Shown: piece after piece, positions 35,734-48,267 of the stretch
Layout of the letters: the number at the start of each line of letters is the position of its first letter
How positions within the stretch are numbered: the stretch's first letter is position 1
Source: Chryseobacterium tructae
Lineage (GTDB): Bacteria; Bacteroidota; Bacteroidia; Flavobacteriales; Weeksellaceae
NCBI RefSeq assembly: GCF_030409875.1
Contig: NZ_JAUFQR010000001.1
Coordinates: forward strand, 3,100,001-3,164,000
Length of the DNA stretch: 64,000 nucleotides
Reading direction: 5' to 3'
The notes under the pieces: generated by a model
The model's database searches: none
What the model was told of the DNA's origin: nothing
The model's input: the letters and a program-made list of their open reading frames with translations, nothing else
Translations under genes and position numbers: made by a program

Positions 35734-38700
35734 TTTTTATTTTTTCTGTCTTCATCCTTATGATGATGTAATAAATGATCTATTGCTACACTCATTCTAA
35801 AACCATTATAACCAGGATTACTTGGACCAGGACCTGCTTCAGGTCTAGGACATTCAGAACAATAACCATTATTCATTCCTGTTCCTGAGATTGCAGAGCC
35901 AACATCTTTAGTAATTGACTTAGCCGTCGTAGGTTCTTTTTCAGGAGCCTTAAAATTATCTTGTGTAAACTCTTTGGCATTAAAAGAAAACTGCCCCATT
36001 TCTGGGTAATTATATTGATTGTAATTATCCTGAGAAGCTTTATCTACACCATATATTTTAGCTCCATCCGCTAATTTTACATCTACAACAAGCCCAAATC
36101 CGGATTCTTTACCTACGTGATTATAACTTACATTCCCTGCTTCTGCCCATCCTCCAGTTACGGTAACATTTCCTCCCGCTTCTAAATTAACTTCTCCTAC
36201 AGCCTTTTTATCAGAATTTACAAGTGTTACGGTACGTGAAGCTCCTAAATATTCTTCATCCTTTTCAAGTTTTGTGTTTGCATTTAGTGAATTTAAGTTT
36301 GCATCATACACAAAATTTCCTTGTTTATCCTTATACCAATCCTTGGCTTCTCTTCCATCCGGATCAACAAATCTCATAGGATTATTAAAAGCATAAGTAT
36401 ATAGGCTCCATCGTCTAGAGGTTTCAGCCAGCGGATCAATCACACCCCATCTTCCAATATCCGGCATATACATCCTTGCGCCATAATCATACATACCCGT
36501 CTCTTGCAACTCCTTGCCGTTGTACTTATAATTCTTATAGCCTCCTAGCACTCCTTTCTCCCCTCCTATATGGTTGAGCCCAAAAGGGTAATAGTTATTA
36601 GTATCTGTAATTCCAGGAATGCCTGCAGTGTTTCTGGCAAAGCTTACCCGGATATTTCCCAAATGATCCTTATACTGGTAAATATAGCGATTTTCTGTAA
36701 AACTGTAAAAGCCTTCTGCAGTAGGAACAAAATCCAGTGTCCAAGTTCCAACAGGAGAGGGTTGATTGCTAGTCGTTTTACGATAAGCCTGATCTTCAAA
36801 GGCTGTTTCTGTTCTGCATCCTAAACATATCTCTCCATTACCGGTAAAACTATATTGAAAACCATCAAGATAATCTGTTATATGTTCTATAGGGTTTGCC
36901 ATAAGACCTGTTTGGCTAAAAAATTTACTAACTTTTACTCCGTCTGCCCGATAAAGATGGCTAATATCTGTAGTCGTTATCCCCCCTAAAGTATTAGCTT
37001 GCTGAATGGCAATTCTATCAGGAAGATTCAGATAGTTGTAAACAATATTTGAATTCCTTTATCCTTCATATTGGTCATACTTCCATTCAGGTCATACTCA
37101 ATAATATTACCACCTCCTTCATAGCCTGCAGTATTTTGGGTACTGTCTGTTACTGTTTGCAATCTGTTTCCAGCGTAGGTATACGTAAGATTATCTACCT
37201 GCATTGCCGATCCAGTAGAGGAATTTTTAGCATTACGATATAATTGGCTGATATTTCCGTTCAGATCATATATAATATATTCACTGTAAAAGCTGTTTTG
37301 GGGAGCTGTAGCCCAAGGCTCAGAGTAATGTCCAAACTTTAGTTTATTATCTGTATAATAATCATAGGTATATCTTTTCAATACATTATCATTGGAGGTA
37401 TTCCAATCAATTTCTGCGATATTCCCATTATATCTTGCTGTTGCATAGAGGGGATTAACAGGATTAGTGTATTTTATTTCATAGCCAAATAACTTTCCAT
37501 TCAGATTAGCAGGATCATTAATCTTGGTCATCCAGCCTCGGATATTGTATTGATAGTCAATTTGCTGAAGTGGCGAGCCTAAAGAAACTCCACCTACTTT
37601 TTTAGATTCCAACTGGGAAAGTTCATTATATGCATTCTGGGTAAGGATTTCCACAGGATTAGAATCTACCTGATGTTTATGAACCAAAAGCCTGTTCTGG
37701 TGATCATACTCAAAATTCTCTGTGATCACTCTTTCTGTATCGGTATCTAATCTCTTATGTCGGGTGATGACCTGCTGAGCTACTCCCGCAAAATCCAGTT
37801 TAGATTCTGTCTTCGTATACCCACCCAAATGATTGATCGAATACGTTCCTATCGCTCTTCCTTTGGTATCATAATAGGTATAATTCTTCGTCCAGTTGTC
37901 ATCTTCAATATTCTTTACCAGGCTCATCACAGGAAGTCCTTTGGTACTTCTTCCTTCTGGTGATAACGTTTCCGTTAAAGTAGGCACACCCTGAATCGTG
38001 GATGGAAATGGAGGATTAAAATTATAACCAGGATACGTATCATAATAATTGACACTTAGGATGGCTTCTGTATCTACCATGAAATAATTATTGACATAAT
38101 AAATCGTCATTCCATTTCTGGTAAATCCCTGGCTACTGCGGGGTTCTGTGATCACTAAGTCTTTAATCAGATCCTGTAAAACAGCTCTTTTGGCAGTAGA
38201 TGCGAGAACTCCTGTATAAATTACTCTTCCAAAAACATCATATTTTGTGAGAAGCCATTTGCCTTTGGGTGCCATTACGGCATCCTGCGTGAGGATCAGT
38301 CTATCAGCTTTATCATACACCATAAATTCCCAGCCTTTACCAGGTAATTTCTTTTCTACCAGACGGTTTCTGCTGTCATAACGATACTGATAACAAAGAT
38401 CATTAAGTAATGATTCTGCGGTTCCTTTATTAACGGCTTTGGGCGGAATTACAAAGGCTAACTGGTCATACTCATTATACACATAATAAGTATCTGCATT
38501 TTCAGTAGAATTCACCTTTCTTACCATCAGAGTCTGCCCTCTTCCATTCTTAAATTCTACCGTTGGATTTCCGTCTTCATCTGTCACAGTATTTTTATAC
38601 AATGTTCCGGGAGTATGGAAGGTAGTAGGAGATAAACTTAGCTCACTTTTAGTGGCTCCATTTTCCCATATTGTCTTGGTTGTATATTGGTATACTTCAT

Positions 38701-39198
38701 TCGCCAGATTGGCTTCATATGAAAATCCTACAGGTTTATTGGCCCAGTCGTTACCCGGCTGAACCTGTTGCAAGATTCTGTCCAAGGGAGATTTTTCCAG
38801 AATCTTTTCGGAATAGATCTTTTCTGAGCCATAAGAGGTTGTAACATTAGATAAAGGATTAGAAATAATAGCACCGTTCTGAGTTCCTCCCTGAGGAATG
38901 GGTAAATAGTCTTTGACCTGCCTCCCAAACTGATCATATTCGAAATGCATAACCACATCTTTTCCTTGGGGAGATGCTTTTACATTTACCACCTGCTTAG
39001 GTCTTCCCAAGCCATCAAAATACTGAACAGTCTGGGCTTGTTTAGCCGCAGGATCACTCTGGTTCTTCTCCTCCAGATAGGTTCTGGTATACACATAATT
39101 TCAGTGGCTGAGCTCGCTAAGCCACTGGGAAGCTGAACCTGAGCTTTTATAGTACCCATCAATAGAAGGGTTCCTATGGGAATTATAAGTTTTTTCAT
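35730..39198 (-). pseudogene. DUF6443 RHS-repeat protein with variable C-terminal tip; two single-base frameshifts
   Basis: This is a large exported RHS protein of about 1,155 residues. The signal peptide is in MKKLIIPIGTLLLMGTIKAQ, the DUF6443 N-terminus reads [14 protein letters not shown]...[12 protein letters not shown], many YD repeats follow, and the RHS core boundary is YDYGARMYMPDIGRWGVIDPLAE...FVDPDGR (near 36360). The last 210 residues form the variable tip, ending with the His-rich FRMSVAIDHLLHHHKDEDRK. I recognise no toxin family in it. The frame breaks at TTT runs at 39099-39101 and 37048-37050. One base each restores it. No T9SS domain is present. It follows the other RHS gene by five bases. 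Confidence 0.88.
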
Positions 39199-39203
39199 CA
39201 GTT

Positions 39204-42200
39204 TTAGTTTTTATAGTTGTATTTCAGCTCTTTCAATATTTTACCATTGGCATCAATCACTTTTTCAAGCCTGTTAGCAGCATCATAAAGATAGATTTCT
39301 CTTATTCCGGATGGTGGAGTGATACTTCTTACTCCTACTAATGGATCATAACTGTAGGTAGTCACCGTATACCTGGATAAATTGCTTCTGAAATTTTTAA
39401 AAGCATTGAGCAAATTGCTCTCGTCATTATTTGACCCGGCAGAGGCATCCAAATCGGAGGCATTCACAATGCTGTCTATAAAAGATTGCTGGATATCTGT
39501 TAATTGTATATTTTCAATTTTGGCAATAGGCTTAGTCTGATTGTAGCCCCAGATAATAACCGTTACAGCACCGTCTTTAGTGGTATACTGAAGAAGATTT
39601 CCTTTGGAATCAAACTTCTCATAAGTGATTTCTGTGGACGGAGCCTGAGTCTGCATTCCATAAGATACTAATGAACTTGGAAATAGATTAGCAGGATTAT
39701 CATATTTGGTCTCATTTTTTGAAATGACATTTCCAGAATCAGTTGGATTCTGCTTATTGGACACTGTCGTCTCCAAAGGAATACCCAACATACTGGCACT
39801 AATCAGCTTTTGATTTCCTTTTTCTCTGGCATACAAATAAGATGTTTCCTGGATTCCGGCACCAGAGAATGAAGTGATACTCTTTGACAGTTGGTGGTCT
39901 GGATTATTATACAAGTAATTTGTACTTGTCATTATCTTTTTATAAGGGCTATCATCTGGAGCATTCAAGGGAACATCTTCCAGATATTCTTTAGATATAC
40001 TTTTATCAAGTGCAAATGAATACGAAGGGAGCCTGTATGCTGTGATGTGCGTATTTCCCAAATAAGTTCCAACATTCATTCCTGGCATAACTAGTGCAAG
40101 AGGAAAAAGGATGACCCCCGTAACACTTGAGATTATATCTGTCTGATCTTTGAAATATTCATTTTTAACAGCACTCTTCAAATAAAGCTGTCCGTTCTTA
40201 TTATTAAATATTTTGTGGGATAAGAGTTTCCCACTAAGATTCCCAATGGGACATCCCAAAACAATGAGTTCTCTGCAGATGAAGAAATCATACTAAGATC
40301 ACTTAAGGAGTTGGTAAACATCTCATCACCTACAGCAGGTCTGAAAGTATAACTATTATTCGTATACTGAGTTGAGAATGTCTTTTCTTCACCACCTTTT
40401 TCAAATTGATCTCCACCATAACTGATTGTCACAGTAGGATATATCGGATCATAGATGCTATAAGAATATTGCTCATTCATATTATCACTAAACATTCCAG
40501 CATATATCATTGAACGTTGAGGTTCCGAATGAAAAATAGTCTCAAATATACTACCTAGCCTAAAATCACCAGCAGGAGGCAGGCCGCTACTAGGATCAAC
40601 CCAAGGAGCATACACTTTTTGATCAAATCTATAGGATTTAAATTCCGGTTTATATGGAGGTGGAATCTTAGCTATATTATTGATATCTTTATAAGAATTA
40701 TAATAAAATCTTTTGATGTTGGTGGGTATACTTTCTGAGACATCATATTGTTTCTTCAATCTGACATTTCCATCTTCAACAATATTCCATTTATCTTTTT
40801 CATTATATCTGATGAGTGCAGTAGCAGAACATTGGTTACAAATATTATTTACTATTTTGAATGACACCTGATAAGTTCCTCCCCCTAACAATAAATCCTG
40901 AATAGAACTCATATCCTGATCTGTCTTGTTTAGAAATATCGGTTTTGTAAGTACAGTCTGCCCTGTAGAAGTGTCCACAAGAGTAAATTGAGCCTTTGCT
41001 TTACCAAATCCTATACTAGTGTTTGAGTGTATTTTTAATTCTATCTTTACTTTACCTCCATCCACCTGAGAGGCATCAAATGTACTTGTTGTTTCATAAG
41101 ACAAAGGGAGTCGATCCGCTACCATATTTATCAAATCATAATCTACAAATGATGGATCTTCGAAAAAAGGTTCCGTATTCCCTATAGCCACATAATGTTT
41201 TCCTTCTCCCAATATGGCTTCCTTTGCATATTCAGGTTCGTACTCAAAAATAGTTTTTCCTTTTGTAGGATAGGTAATGGAGGTCAATGTTCCTAGCTTT
41301 GCATAGGGAAAACGGGGTAATTTGTCTGCGTAATAAGAACTACTATTAAACAGACTATATGTATCTCCAAACAGGTTCAAATTGGGTAGTGAAGTATTTC
41401 CATTATTGGTTCCATTATAATACCCCAAATAATCAGTAGTCTTAGATAATCTTGCAGGGAGCCCAAGAGGATTATCATATTCAAATTTATGTTCCTGTAC
41501 AAAAGTTTCCTGATTATTTTTGATGGCATATTCTTTTACTTTCTCAAGAAAAAAACGCTTCTTTTGGCGATCACTTTCCGTATTGTTAATATAATCAAAT
41601 ACAATTTTTTTGACATTTGTTGTGCTTGTAGTACGGTTGGTGATACCATTAGTACTGGTTACCGTTGATACCACAATATTTCCTGTTTTTTGAAAAATTT
41701 CTGAAGGATCCGTTGCATAATTAATAGTAATCCTCTCATTATCAGAAGTTATCTGAGTCAACACTTTAGGTCTGGTTATATTGAGCGTTCTAATTGATTG
41801 GCTATGGGGTGTTAATGGCGGAGATGACGCGGTCCCTTCATAGGGCAGGCCTTCATCTTTGAGCCGGGTATCCAAAGACTGCTGTTCGCTTATACCAAGT
41901 ATAGTAGCATTCGTGTTAATCTCAGAATATGAAAATTCAATTTTATTTCCAGCCACATTCTCTATTTTGGTAAGAAAAAAACTGGTATTTCCACTCAAGC
42001 CTCCATTAAGCCTTACATGAGTCTTTTCGGTAGCTCCTGTTCCCCCGAAAGTATATTTTGTGCCATCATAAGTCGTAATGATAAAAGTATGATTATCCTT
42101 AAACACCCCTACCGTTTCAATTTTGAGATTATTGTCCTGGGTCAGAAGAACAGGCTGGAAATTAGCATCAAGATAAAAACTTCCACCATAACCTGGAAAA

Positions 42201-42697
42201 GAAAAATTAAAAACATCAGGTTGATGATCATACTGTTCAGAGCTATATTTGGTAAACTTTACAAGATCGCTTTCACCCTGTGCACTGTACAGATGGGTGA
42301 GATCATTAAGGCTTAATAAAATTCTTTCTGCTCCAAACTCATCCGCCTTATCATAAATAGTTCTGTTGATGACTCCACCGGCTTCCAATATCCAGTTCAT
42401 TCCCAATGTATTGGGAGTATCATTTACTTTTACGCCGGCTTTACCATATTTTAAAGAGATTGTATGCTTTAATCCATGATCCGAGATCGTATGAATCGGG
42501 ATATTGATATTGGGATTTCCTTTAAATTCATTGGCTTCCAAGTTGCCAAATTGTGTTCTGAAAGAAGACTCGGGAGAAGGGGGATCTATATTGGGAAGTT
42601 CTATTCCAGATCCAGAATTTGGAACTCCCTTAGAAGTTTCCTGAGCAGAGTAAAAATGAGCAGACAAGATGGCTGCACAAATGATAGCTTTCTTCAT
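39204..42697 (-). pseudogene. Large exported RHS/YD-type protein without core tip; single-base frameshift
   Basis: This protein of about 1,165 residues starts with a signal peptide (MKKAIICAAILSAHFYSAQ). Its N-terminal part (FGNLEANEFKGNPNINIPIHTI, ISLKYGKAGVKVNDTPNTLGMNWILEAGG) is typical of Bacteroidota YD-type secreted proteins. C-terminal RHS-like strands include LLQYTTKDGAVTVIIWGYN and TTYSYDPLVGVRSITPP...YLYDAANRLEKVIDANGKILKELKYNY. It lacks the RHS core-end motif. The frame breaks near 40266-40270, where one base joins the two halves. It lies between a T9SS protein (12-base gap) and the DUF6443 RHS gene (five-base gap), so it probably acts together with the latter. Confidence 0.85.
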
Positions 42698-42709
42698 GAT
42701 TAATGTTTT

Positions 42710-44313
42710 TTATTTTTTGATCAGCTTTGCACTCGCTGTTTTATTAGTATCCGTTTTTATGGTCACCAGATAAGCTCCCTGTATCAAAGCCTGGGTATTC
42801 ATCTTAGTCACTCTATTTTTCGTTTTGAAGTTCTGAAGCTGTCTTCCGCTCATATCATACAGCATAATATCAGCTTCCTTAAAGTCAAAGCCAATTTCTA
42901 CATACGCGTAATCGGATACAGGATTCGGGTAAATTTTAATGTCATATTTTTCAATCAGATCATTGACCTGCTTATCACCCAGCTTTACAATTTTCCAGTT
43001 TTCTTTGCCTAATTCTTTTCCACTGGTTCCGGCTAAAATGATAGAACCATCTCGGTTCAGTTTCAAATCTGAAAGTCTTTCTTCTTTCTGTCTGGATTCT
43101 CCACTCACGTGTTTTCGCCATTGTTCGTTTCCGTTGCCATCCAGATAAAGCATCCAGAAGGTTTCGTCATCTTTTTCTATTCTTCCTTCTGCCTGGGTAT
43201 AACCGCCTAAAAGAATTCCTTTTGAGGATTTGTAATCCGCTGAATGAATCACACTCATTCCCATCAGGATATCACGGTTTTTGAAGTTGTAGGACTTTTG
43301 CCATTGTTCATCCCCTCTTTCATTAAGAGCAATCAGCCATAGGTCTGTTCCTTCTTCAATCCCTACGGTTTTGTTGCCTGATCTTTCGGATCTAGATTCA
43401 CCACCGATGATATAACCATTTGAAGTTAACGCCAAAGTTCTGATATGATCGTCTGCTTTGCCCCCAAAGTTCTTTTCCCATTCTACTTTTCCGGTTTTAT
43501 CCAGTTTAACGATCCAATAGTCGCCTTCACCGAAGTTTTCTGTGGATTTTGCGGTGCGAGATGCAGGATTCGGGGTGGTTTCATGAGGTTGATCTCCGAA
43601 TCGCGGATCACGAACCTCAGAACTTCTTGAATAAATTCCCAGGAGAGCTCCGCCGTCTTTGTCGGAATCATTTTCTCTACTTCGTCTAAGCCTTTTCCGC
43701 CTAATACGAGTTGGGAGAGTTCTTTTCCATCCTTATCAAGCCTGATGATCCAGACATCTTTAGAACCGTACCCTTTGGAAGAACTTTGTACATTTCCGGC
43801 AACGAAAAATCCTAAATCTGTGCTCTGAATGACTGCTTTGGCTTCTTCATCGGAAGAAGTTCCCAATGTCTTCTGCCAGATCTCATCCCCAAATTCATTG
43901 ATTCGGATCAGCCAGATATCGGAACCGCCTTTGGAATCCTCTTTCTTATCCAGTCCTTTTCCGGAATAAGAGGTTCCAGCCAGTAGAAATCCTCCGTCCT
44001 GAGTGCTGACAGTGGCTGATAAGTAATCATGATTATTTCCTGAGAAATATTTCTCCCAAGCTTCTTCTCCTTGTTGGTTTAATTTAACCAAATGGAAATC
44101 GTATCCGTTGTTTGGTTTACTTCCAGCCTCCAGCTTCCCGCTTCCTGACTGTATTGAGCTTCCTGTAATAAGATATTGCTGATCGATAGTGGTAGTGACC
44201 TGGCTTAGGAAATCCTGAGTAGAAGATTGGATATCTTTCTGCCAGAGAATATTCTGAGCAGACACGCCCAGAACTGTGCATAAGGTTAATGCACTGAGAT
44301 AAATCTTTTTCAT
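42710..44313 (-). pseudogene. T9SS type A sorting-domain protein with delta-60-like beta-propeller repeats; single-base frameshift
   Basis: The product, about 534 residues once repaired, has a signal peptide (TLCTVLGVSAQ) and repeated units of the pattern GGFLLAGTSYSGKG...DIWLIRINEFGDEIWQKTLG, forming a beta-propeller-like surface protein. The C-terminus IKIYPNPVSDYAYVEI...YDMSGRQL and a basic tail (SAKLIKK) is a T9SS type A sorting domain, so it is exported across the outer membrane. The frame breaks at the TTT at 43658-43660, after MIPTK. The downstream frame is open and in register. It is the first gene of the RHS operon. Confidence 0.88.
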
Positions 44314-44680
44314 TCCTGTGTTTGTTTTTGAGTTTAATGATTAGTTTTTAAATTGCCACAAATTTAACTTTTTTTAGTTCACGCAAATCACATTTAAGTG
44401 ACTTAATTTAAAATATTTACAAAAATAGAAATGTTTTATTATATTCTATATCCTTCATTGATCCTACAAATCTACTACAGCGTTGCGACAGAGTATGTCG
44501 TATTATTAGGCGAATACGTAAAATGGATAAAAAATAGAAAATTATTGAAATAGGAAAATATTGTACATGTAATGCTTTTGTTCTATATTACCTGAAAAAC
44601 TCTTTTATTTTGATTACTTTAGTTCACATCCCCATGATGATTTCTATTTCATCAGGATGAAAATTTCTCTTGATCTTTAT
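44314..44680. other. Intergenic stretch with no recognised gene
   Basis: These 367 bases are very AT-rich with no credible ORF. They separate the T9SS/RHS operon from a small secreted-protein gene upstream and should hold the RHS operon promoter, but no convincing TTG/TAnnTTTG pair was found. Confidence 0.4.
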
Positions 44681-44980
44681 TTATTCTTCTATCCTTTTCG
44701 AAAGAGTTCTCAAAATAAACAGGCTAACGATAATCAATATAGACCCCAAAAAAGCATTACTATATGATGGTTTTGGGTTGGTAACAATCAATTCATGGTT
44801 CTCTTCCAGATTATTATTGATCTTCATTGCAGCATAATTGCAACAATAGTTTTTGTTTCCAATACAAAGGTTATTTATATTTTCGCTTTCTTTAACCACC
44901 TCAACAGGTCTGCCCTGTGCTTTAAAACATTGAGAAATACATAATAGAATTGGAACAAAAATAAAATGGAATCTGTTCAT
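44681..44980 (-). CDS. Small secreted or membrane-anchored protein of unknown function
   Basis: The 99-residue product has a signal peptide (FIFVPILLCISQCFKAQ), a short cysteine-containing middle (NNLCIGNKNYCCNYAAMKI) and one C-terminal transmembrane helix (FLGSILIIVSLFILRTL) followed by a basic end. It therefore spans or is anchored in a membrane. I do not recognise a family. Its position inside the island is the only functional hint. Confidence 0.6.
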   Translation of the reverse strand: MNRFHFIFVPILLCISQCFKAQGRPVEVVKESENINNLCIGNKNYCCNYAAMKINNNLEENHELIVTNPKPSYSNAFLGSILIIVSLFILRTLSKRIEE

Positions 44981-45105
44981 AAAAGAGAGTCATGGTTATT
45001 CCTCTAAAATATAAATTTTTATCATACTGACCAATGAAAAAGTACAAAGAAGACTGACCAATAAATCTATCGCTGGTTTTTCAAAAAAATGTCACAACCA
45101 GTTAC

Positions 45106-45882
45106 TTACTGTTTTACCGGAAAGTTTTTAAAATCAAAAGGGATTTTCTGTACAGATTCTTCATTTTCAATGAACAATTCAAGCGGAATATTGTTTCTTT
45201 CTTCAGTCGTCATTCCTCTCTCAAGTTTATAAAACTTATAGATCATCCCTGTTTTATGATTTTCTAATGTAATATTATTGTACCCGAAATCCAGGTCATT
45301 CATGGTAGATATTACAGGGATAACGTCATGTTCCTTATCCCTTTTTATGGCAACAATAAGATCGTAGTCATTAAAATCTGTTTTTTTATTCTGATTGTCT
45401 TTGTGAATAAGAAGATCCTTAAATGTTGTATTGGCAGACTCTACTGACACAATTCCAAAATAAAGGACTGAGTTCTTACCAAGAATAGACTTATCGATAA
45501 GGTTTACGTCTTTCTTTATATCCTTTACTTTGCCTAAGGTGAAGTAAGAATAGGTTTCCTTTGAAGGTTTAAAGTATTTAACAATCCCTTTAGCATTTAC
45601 ATTTTTTAAGGGGTCTTTGGGAGCTTCATAACGAACCAGAATATTAGCTCTTCTATACATATTTTCGGCCTCATAATTATCAATCAGAACGTTTCCTTTC
45701 TTATCTGTAGCTGTAATGGATTCGAATTTTATTAAATGAAACTTATCATTGGGCTTATCCTCCATTTTAAAACTTAATTCTATAAAATCATCAACCAAAG
45801 AGGCTCGGTCAAAATTAATTTTTTGCTGAGAAAATAAACTTGTGCAAACAGTGACTCCCGCCAAAAGAAGTAATTTTTTCAT
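45106..45882 (-). CDS. Secreted protein of unknown function
   Basis: From the ATG at 45882 (MKKLLLLAGVTVCTSLFSQ) this is a 258-residue exported protein. An upstream in-frame ATG at 45909 would spoil the signal peptide. The mature part is beta-rich with alternating charged strands (LVDDFIELSFKMED, ANILVRYEAPKDP, NSVLYFGIVSVESANTTFKDL) and no motif I can name. It lies in the island between two unrelated small genes. Confidence 0.6.
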   Translation of the reverse strand: MKKLLLLAGVTVCTSLFSQQKINFDRASLVDDFIELSFKMEDKPNDKFHLIKFESITATDKKGNVLIDNYEAENMYRRANILVRYEAPKDPLKNVNAKGIVKYFKPSKETYSYFTLGKVKDIKKDVNLIDKSILGKNSVLYFGIVSVESANTTFKDLLIHKDNQNKKTDFNDYDLIVAIKRDKEHDVIPVISTMNDLDFGYNNITLENHKTGMIYKFYKLERGMTTEERNNIPLELFIENEESVQKIPFDFKNFPVKQ

Positions 45883-45993
45883 ATTCCTTTTAAATTTGAA
45901 AATAGACATTATCCCCCAATAATCCTTATACCATTCTCAAAAAGTACGATTTTCCCATTGATTGGTAAAATAAATCGGCTCAAGACTTTGATA

Positions 45994-46398
45994 TTATTCA
46001 GTACGCTTTTCCCAATGAAAGGTTGTATCACGATCTCCGTTTTCATAAAAAGATTGAACAGCGATCAATACTTCATTCACACTTACAACGCGGGAGGAAT
46101 TATAAAATGTACTTTTACCACCAACCATCATTTCAATTTGTTTGCTTTTCGGCAATTGTTCACTCTGCATTAAATCATAGTAAACTCCCTTCTTCTGAAT
46201 CGAAGCCACATAATCTTCGTTTCCTCCGGCAATAGTTAATATTCCATTATCTGACTCAATTATCACTTCCGTAAATTCAGATTGATCCAAACGAATTATA
46301 AAGTCTTCTACCATACTGAAATTTTTAACCTCAACCTCCATATATCCGCCAGTCTTAGTATGCCAGCGATCAAAAATCATTCTCATATATTTTTTCAT
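45994..46398 (-). CDS. Imm1-like immunity protein
   Basis: The 134-residue cytoplasmic protein resembles the Imm1 family: ILTIAGGNEDYVASIQKKGVYYDLMQ, then MMVGGKSTFYNSSRVVSVNEVLIAVQSFYENGDRDTTFHWEKR. The end pattern (strand, V-x-x-x-x-A-x-x-x-F, G, W) is typical of this group. It lies directly after the outer-membrane barrel gene. The toxin it would neutralise is not adjacent, so it may be an orphan antidote. Confidence 0.6.
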   Translation of the reverse strand: MKKYMRMIFDRWHTKTGGYMEVEVKNFSMVEDFIIRLDQSEFTEVIIESDNGILTIAGGNEDYVASIQKKGVYYDLMQSEQLPKSKQIEMMVGGKSTFYNSSRVVSVNEVLIAVQSFYENGDRDTTFHWEKRTE

Positions 46399-46504
46399 TA
46401 ATTAAAAGTCACACGCATCATTTGTCTACATCTACGTGTCATAAAAATACCATACCATAAACAACATGGTAGAATATTTCATCAAAAGTGTTTACATCAC
46501 TGTA

Positions 46505-48257
46505 TCAAAAACTGTAATTGTACCCTACAGTGCAAGTCATCTCATTTAAGCTTGGATTTTCAATTGCCTGATCGGTTTTTCTAAACATTTGAATAAAGTT
46601 AAGGTCAAAACTATGTCTCTTCCAGGGAATATAGTTTGCCCCTAATCTGAAATTGGTTACATTAATATTAGCCGTAGCACTTCCCGAATGATTATAGGAC
46701 GCTCCCACACTTGTTCTCAATTTATCGTCTTTAAGAAAGGCTTTGGTAACCGTTATTGCAGGTCCCCAAATGTTTGATGTCTGAGAAGCAGCATACGTAT
46801 GGGTAAATTGAAAGAGGTTGCAATATTCATTTTTTTCTCAGGAAATCCTAAACTATAATTGACATTGGCATTATGAAATCTGGATAACCCTCCCCTTCTC
46901 ACAATTCCATTTTCTCTGTTGACCATATCATTCAGGGAATAATTGATATTAATATTCTGTACTTTTTCTTTAGTACTGGAAATGATGTAATTCACATTGA
47001 TATTGGTATTCTGTGAGATCTGTTTATAATCAATGGAATCCTTTGGCTGTTGAATCAACAGTGGATTGTTATTGATGTTATTAAACTGATTCAGTTGCTT
47101 ATTGGTAAACATGGTAAAGTTGGAATAACTTGCCGTAATCATAAGCTTATCAGAAGCCTTCAGATTGGCATTGATTGCCCCGACCCACCGGCTTGTCTGT
47201 TTAAATTTATGCCCATCCAAATTATCTCTTTGCCTTCCTATGTTTCCTGTAAGTGATAGTCTATCTTTCCACAAGGTGAAGGCTGTATTTAAAGTAATAT
47301 TTTCAAGATCATTATTAAAATAATAAGCTCCTAATGTTCTGTATCCCGGATCAATTCTTTCATATCTTACCCCAAGCATTCCTTTTTAAGCTTAAGATTT
47401 ACTCCCCCATTATAAGCTGAATAGCTTTGCATTGATGAATTAGGGGAAAGAAATTTCGACGCCGGGCCTTTTTTTACTGCACCTTGGGAAGTTGATCTCA
47501 GGTCTTCCACTAAAGCTGTGTTAGCATATTCTCCATAGACTTCCAAGTTTTTATCAATCATAAAGCTTCCCGTCATTGATAATACAAGATTTTCCTGTGG
47601 GAGAACTCCTTTTGCATCGGGAGCCACAGCAAGAGAGCCTAAATCATCTTTGGCATAGAATCCTATCAAACCCAGTTTATACCGATCTTCTTCCCACCTG
47701 ATATGGGCTCCATATCCCATTCTTCGGTAGGCAGGAATTGTGTTTGGATTTCCATCATCTTCAACCGCCTTATTCAATCGGCCTGCCATTACTGCGACTT
47801 TAAGAGGAATGTTCGGTGTAAGTTCTACTCCTGCTCCTGTAAACAATAATCCATTAAAGGTATAAGGAGTGAAGGTCATATTAGCATCTCCAATATAAGC
47901 TTTTACCCATTTATATTTGGGAGCGATACTCAATCTGTTAAATTTAAATGGAACCTGATAGCCTAGCTGACTTCCTTGATTGGTAAAGCTATAGGAAATA
48001 GGCATACTCCACCTGTAAAGACCAAGATTAAGGTTTCCATTTAAAAAATAGGTGAATGGTGCTCTTCCACTATACACATTGGAACTGTAAAAAACAGAGT
48101 TTGCTGAAATCCCACCACTAATTTTAAAGGGATTCTTTTTCAGCTCTTCCATCGTTCTTTTTCCTAGGTTTTCTAAATCTACCTCCTGCGCTTTACTCAA
48201 TGTAAAAACTGTAGTTAAAAGCAATAAAACAGTGCTTTTCGTATAAATTCTCTTCAT
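46505..48257 (-). pseudogene. Outer-membrane beta-barrel protein; two single-base frameshifts
   Basis: This protein of about 583 residues has a signal peptide (STVLLLLTTVFTLSKAQ), then KISGGISANSVFYSSNVYSGRAPFTYFLNGNLNLGL and a long series of amphipathic strands to the C-terminal aromatic end (GYNYSF), typical of an outer-membrane barrel. Breaks lie at 47383-47387 (T run) and near 46805-46813. With one base each, LKLKKG joins to MLGVRYERIDPG, and then SF joins to THTYAASQTSNIWGP. It is the last gene of an operon with FN3, SprB-like T9SS and PKD proteins. It is not a recognisable PorP/SprF or PorV. Confidence 0.75.
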
Positions 48258-48267
48258 ATAAAAAGCT

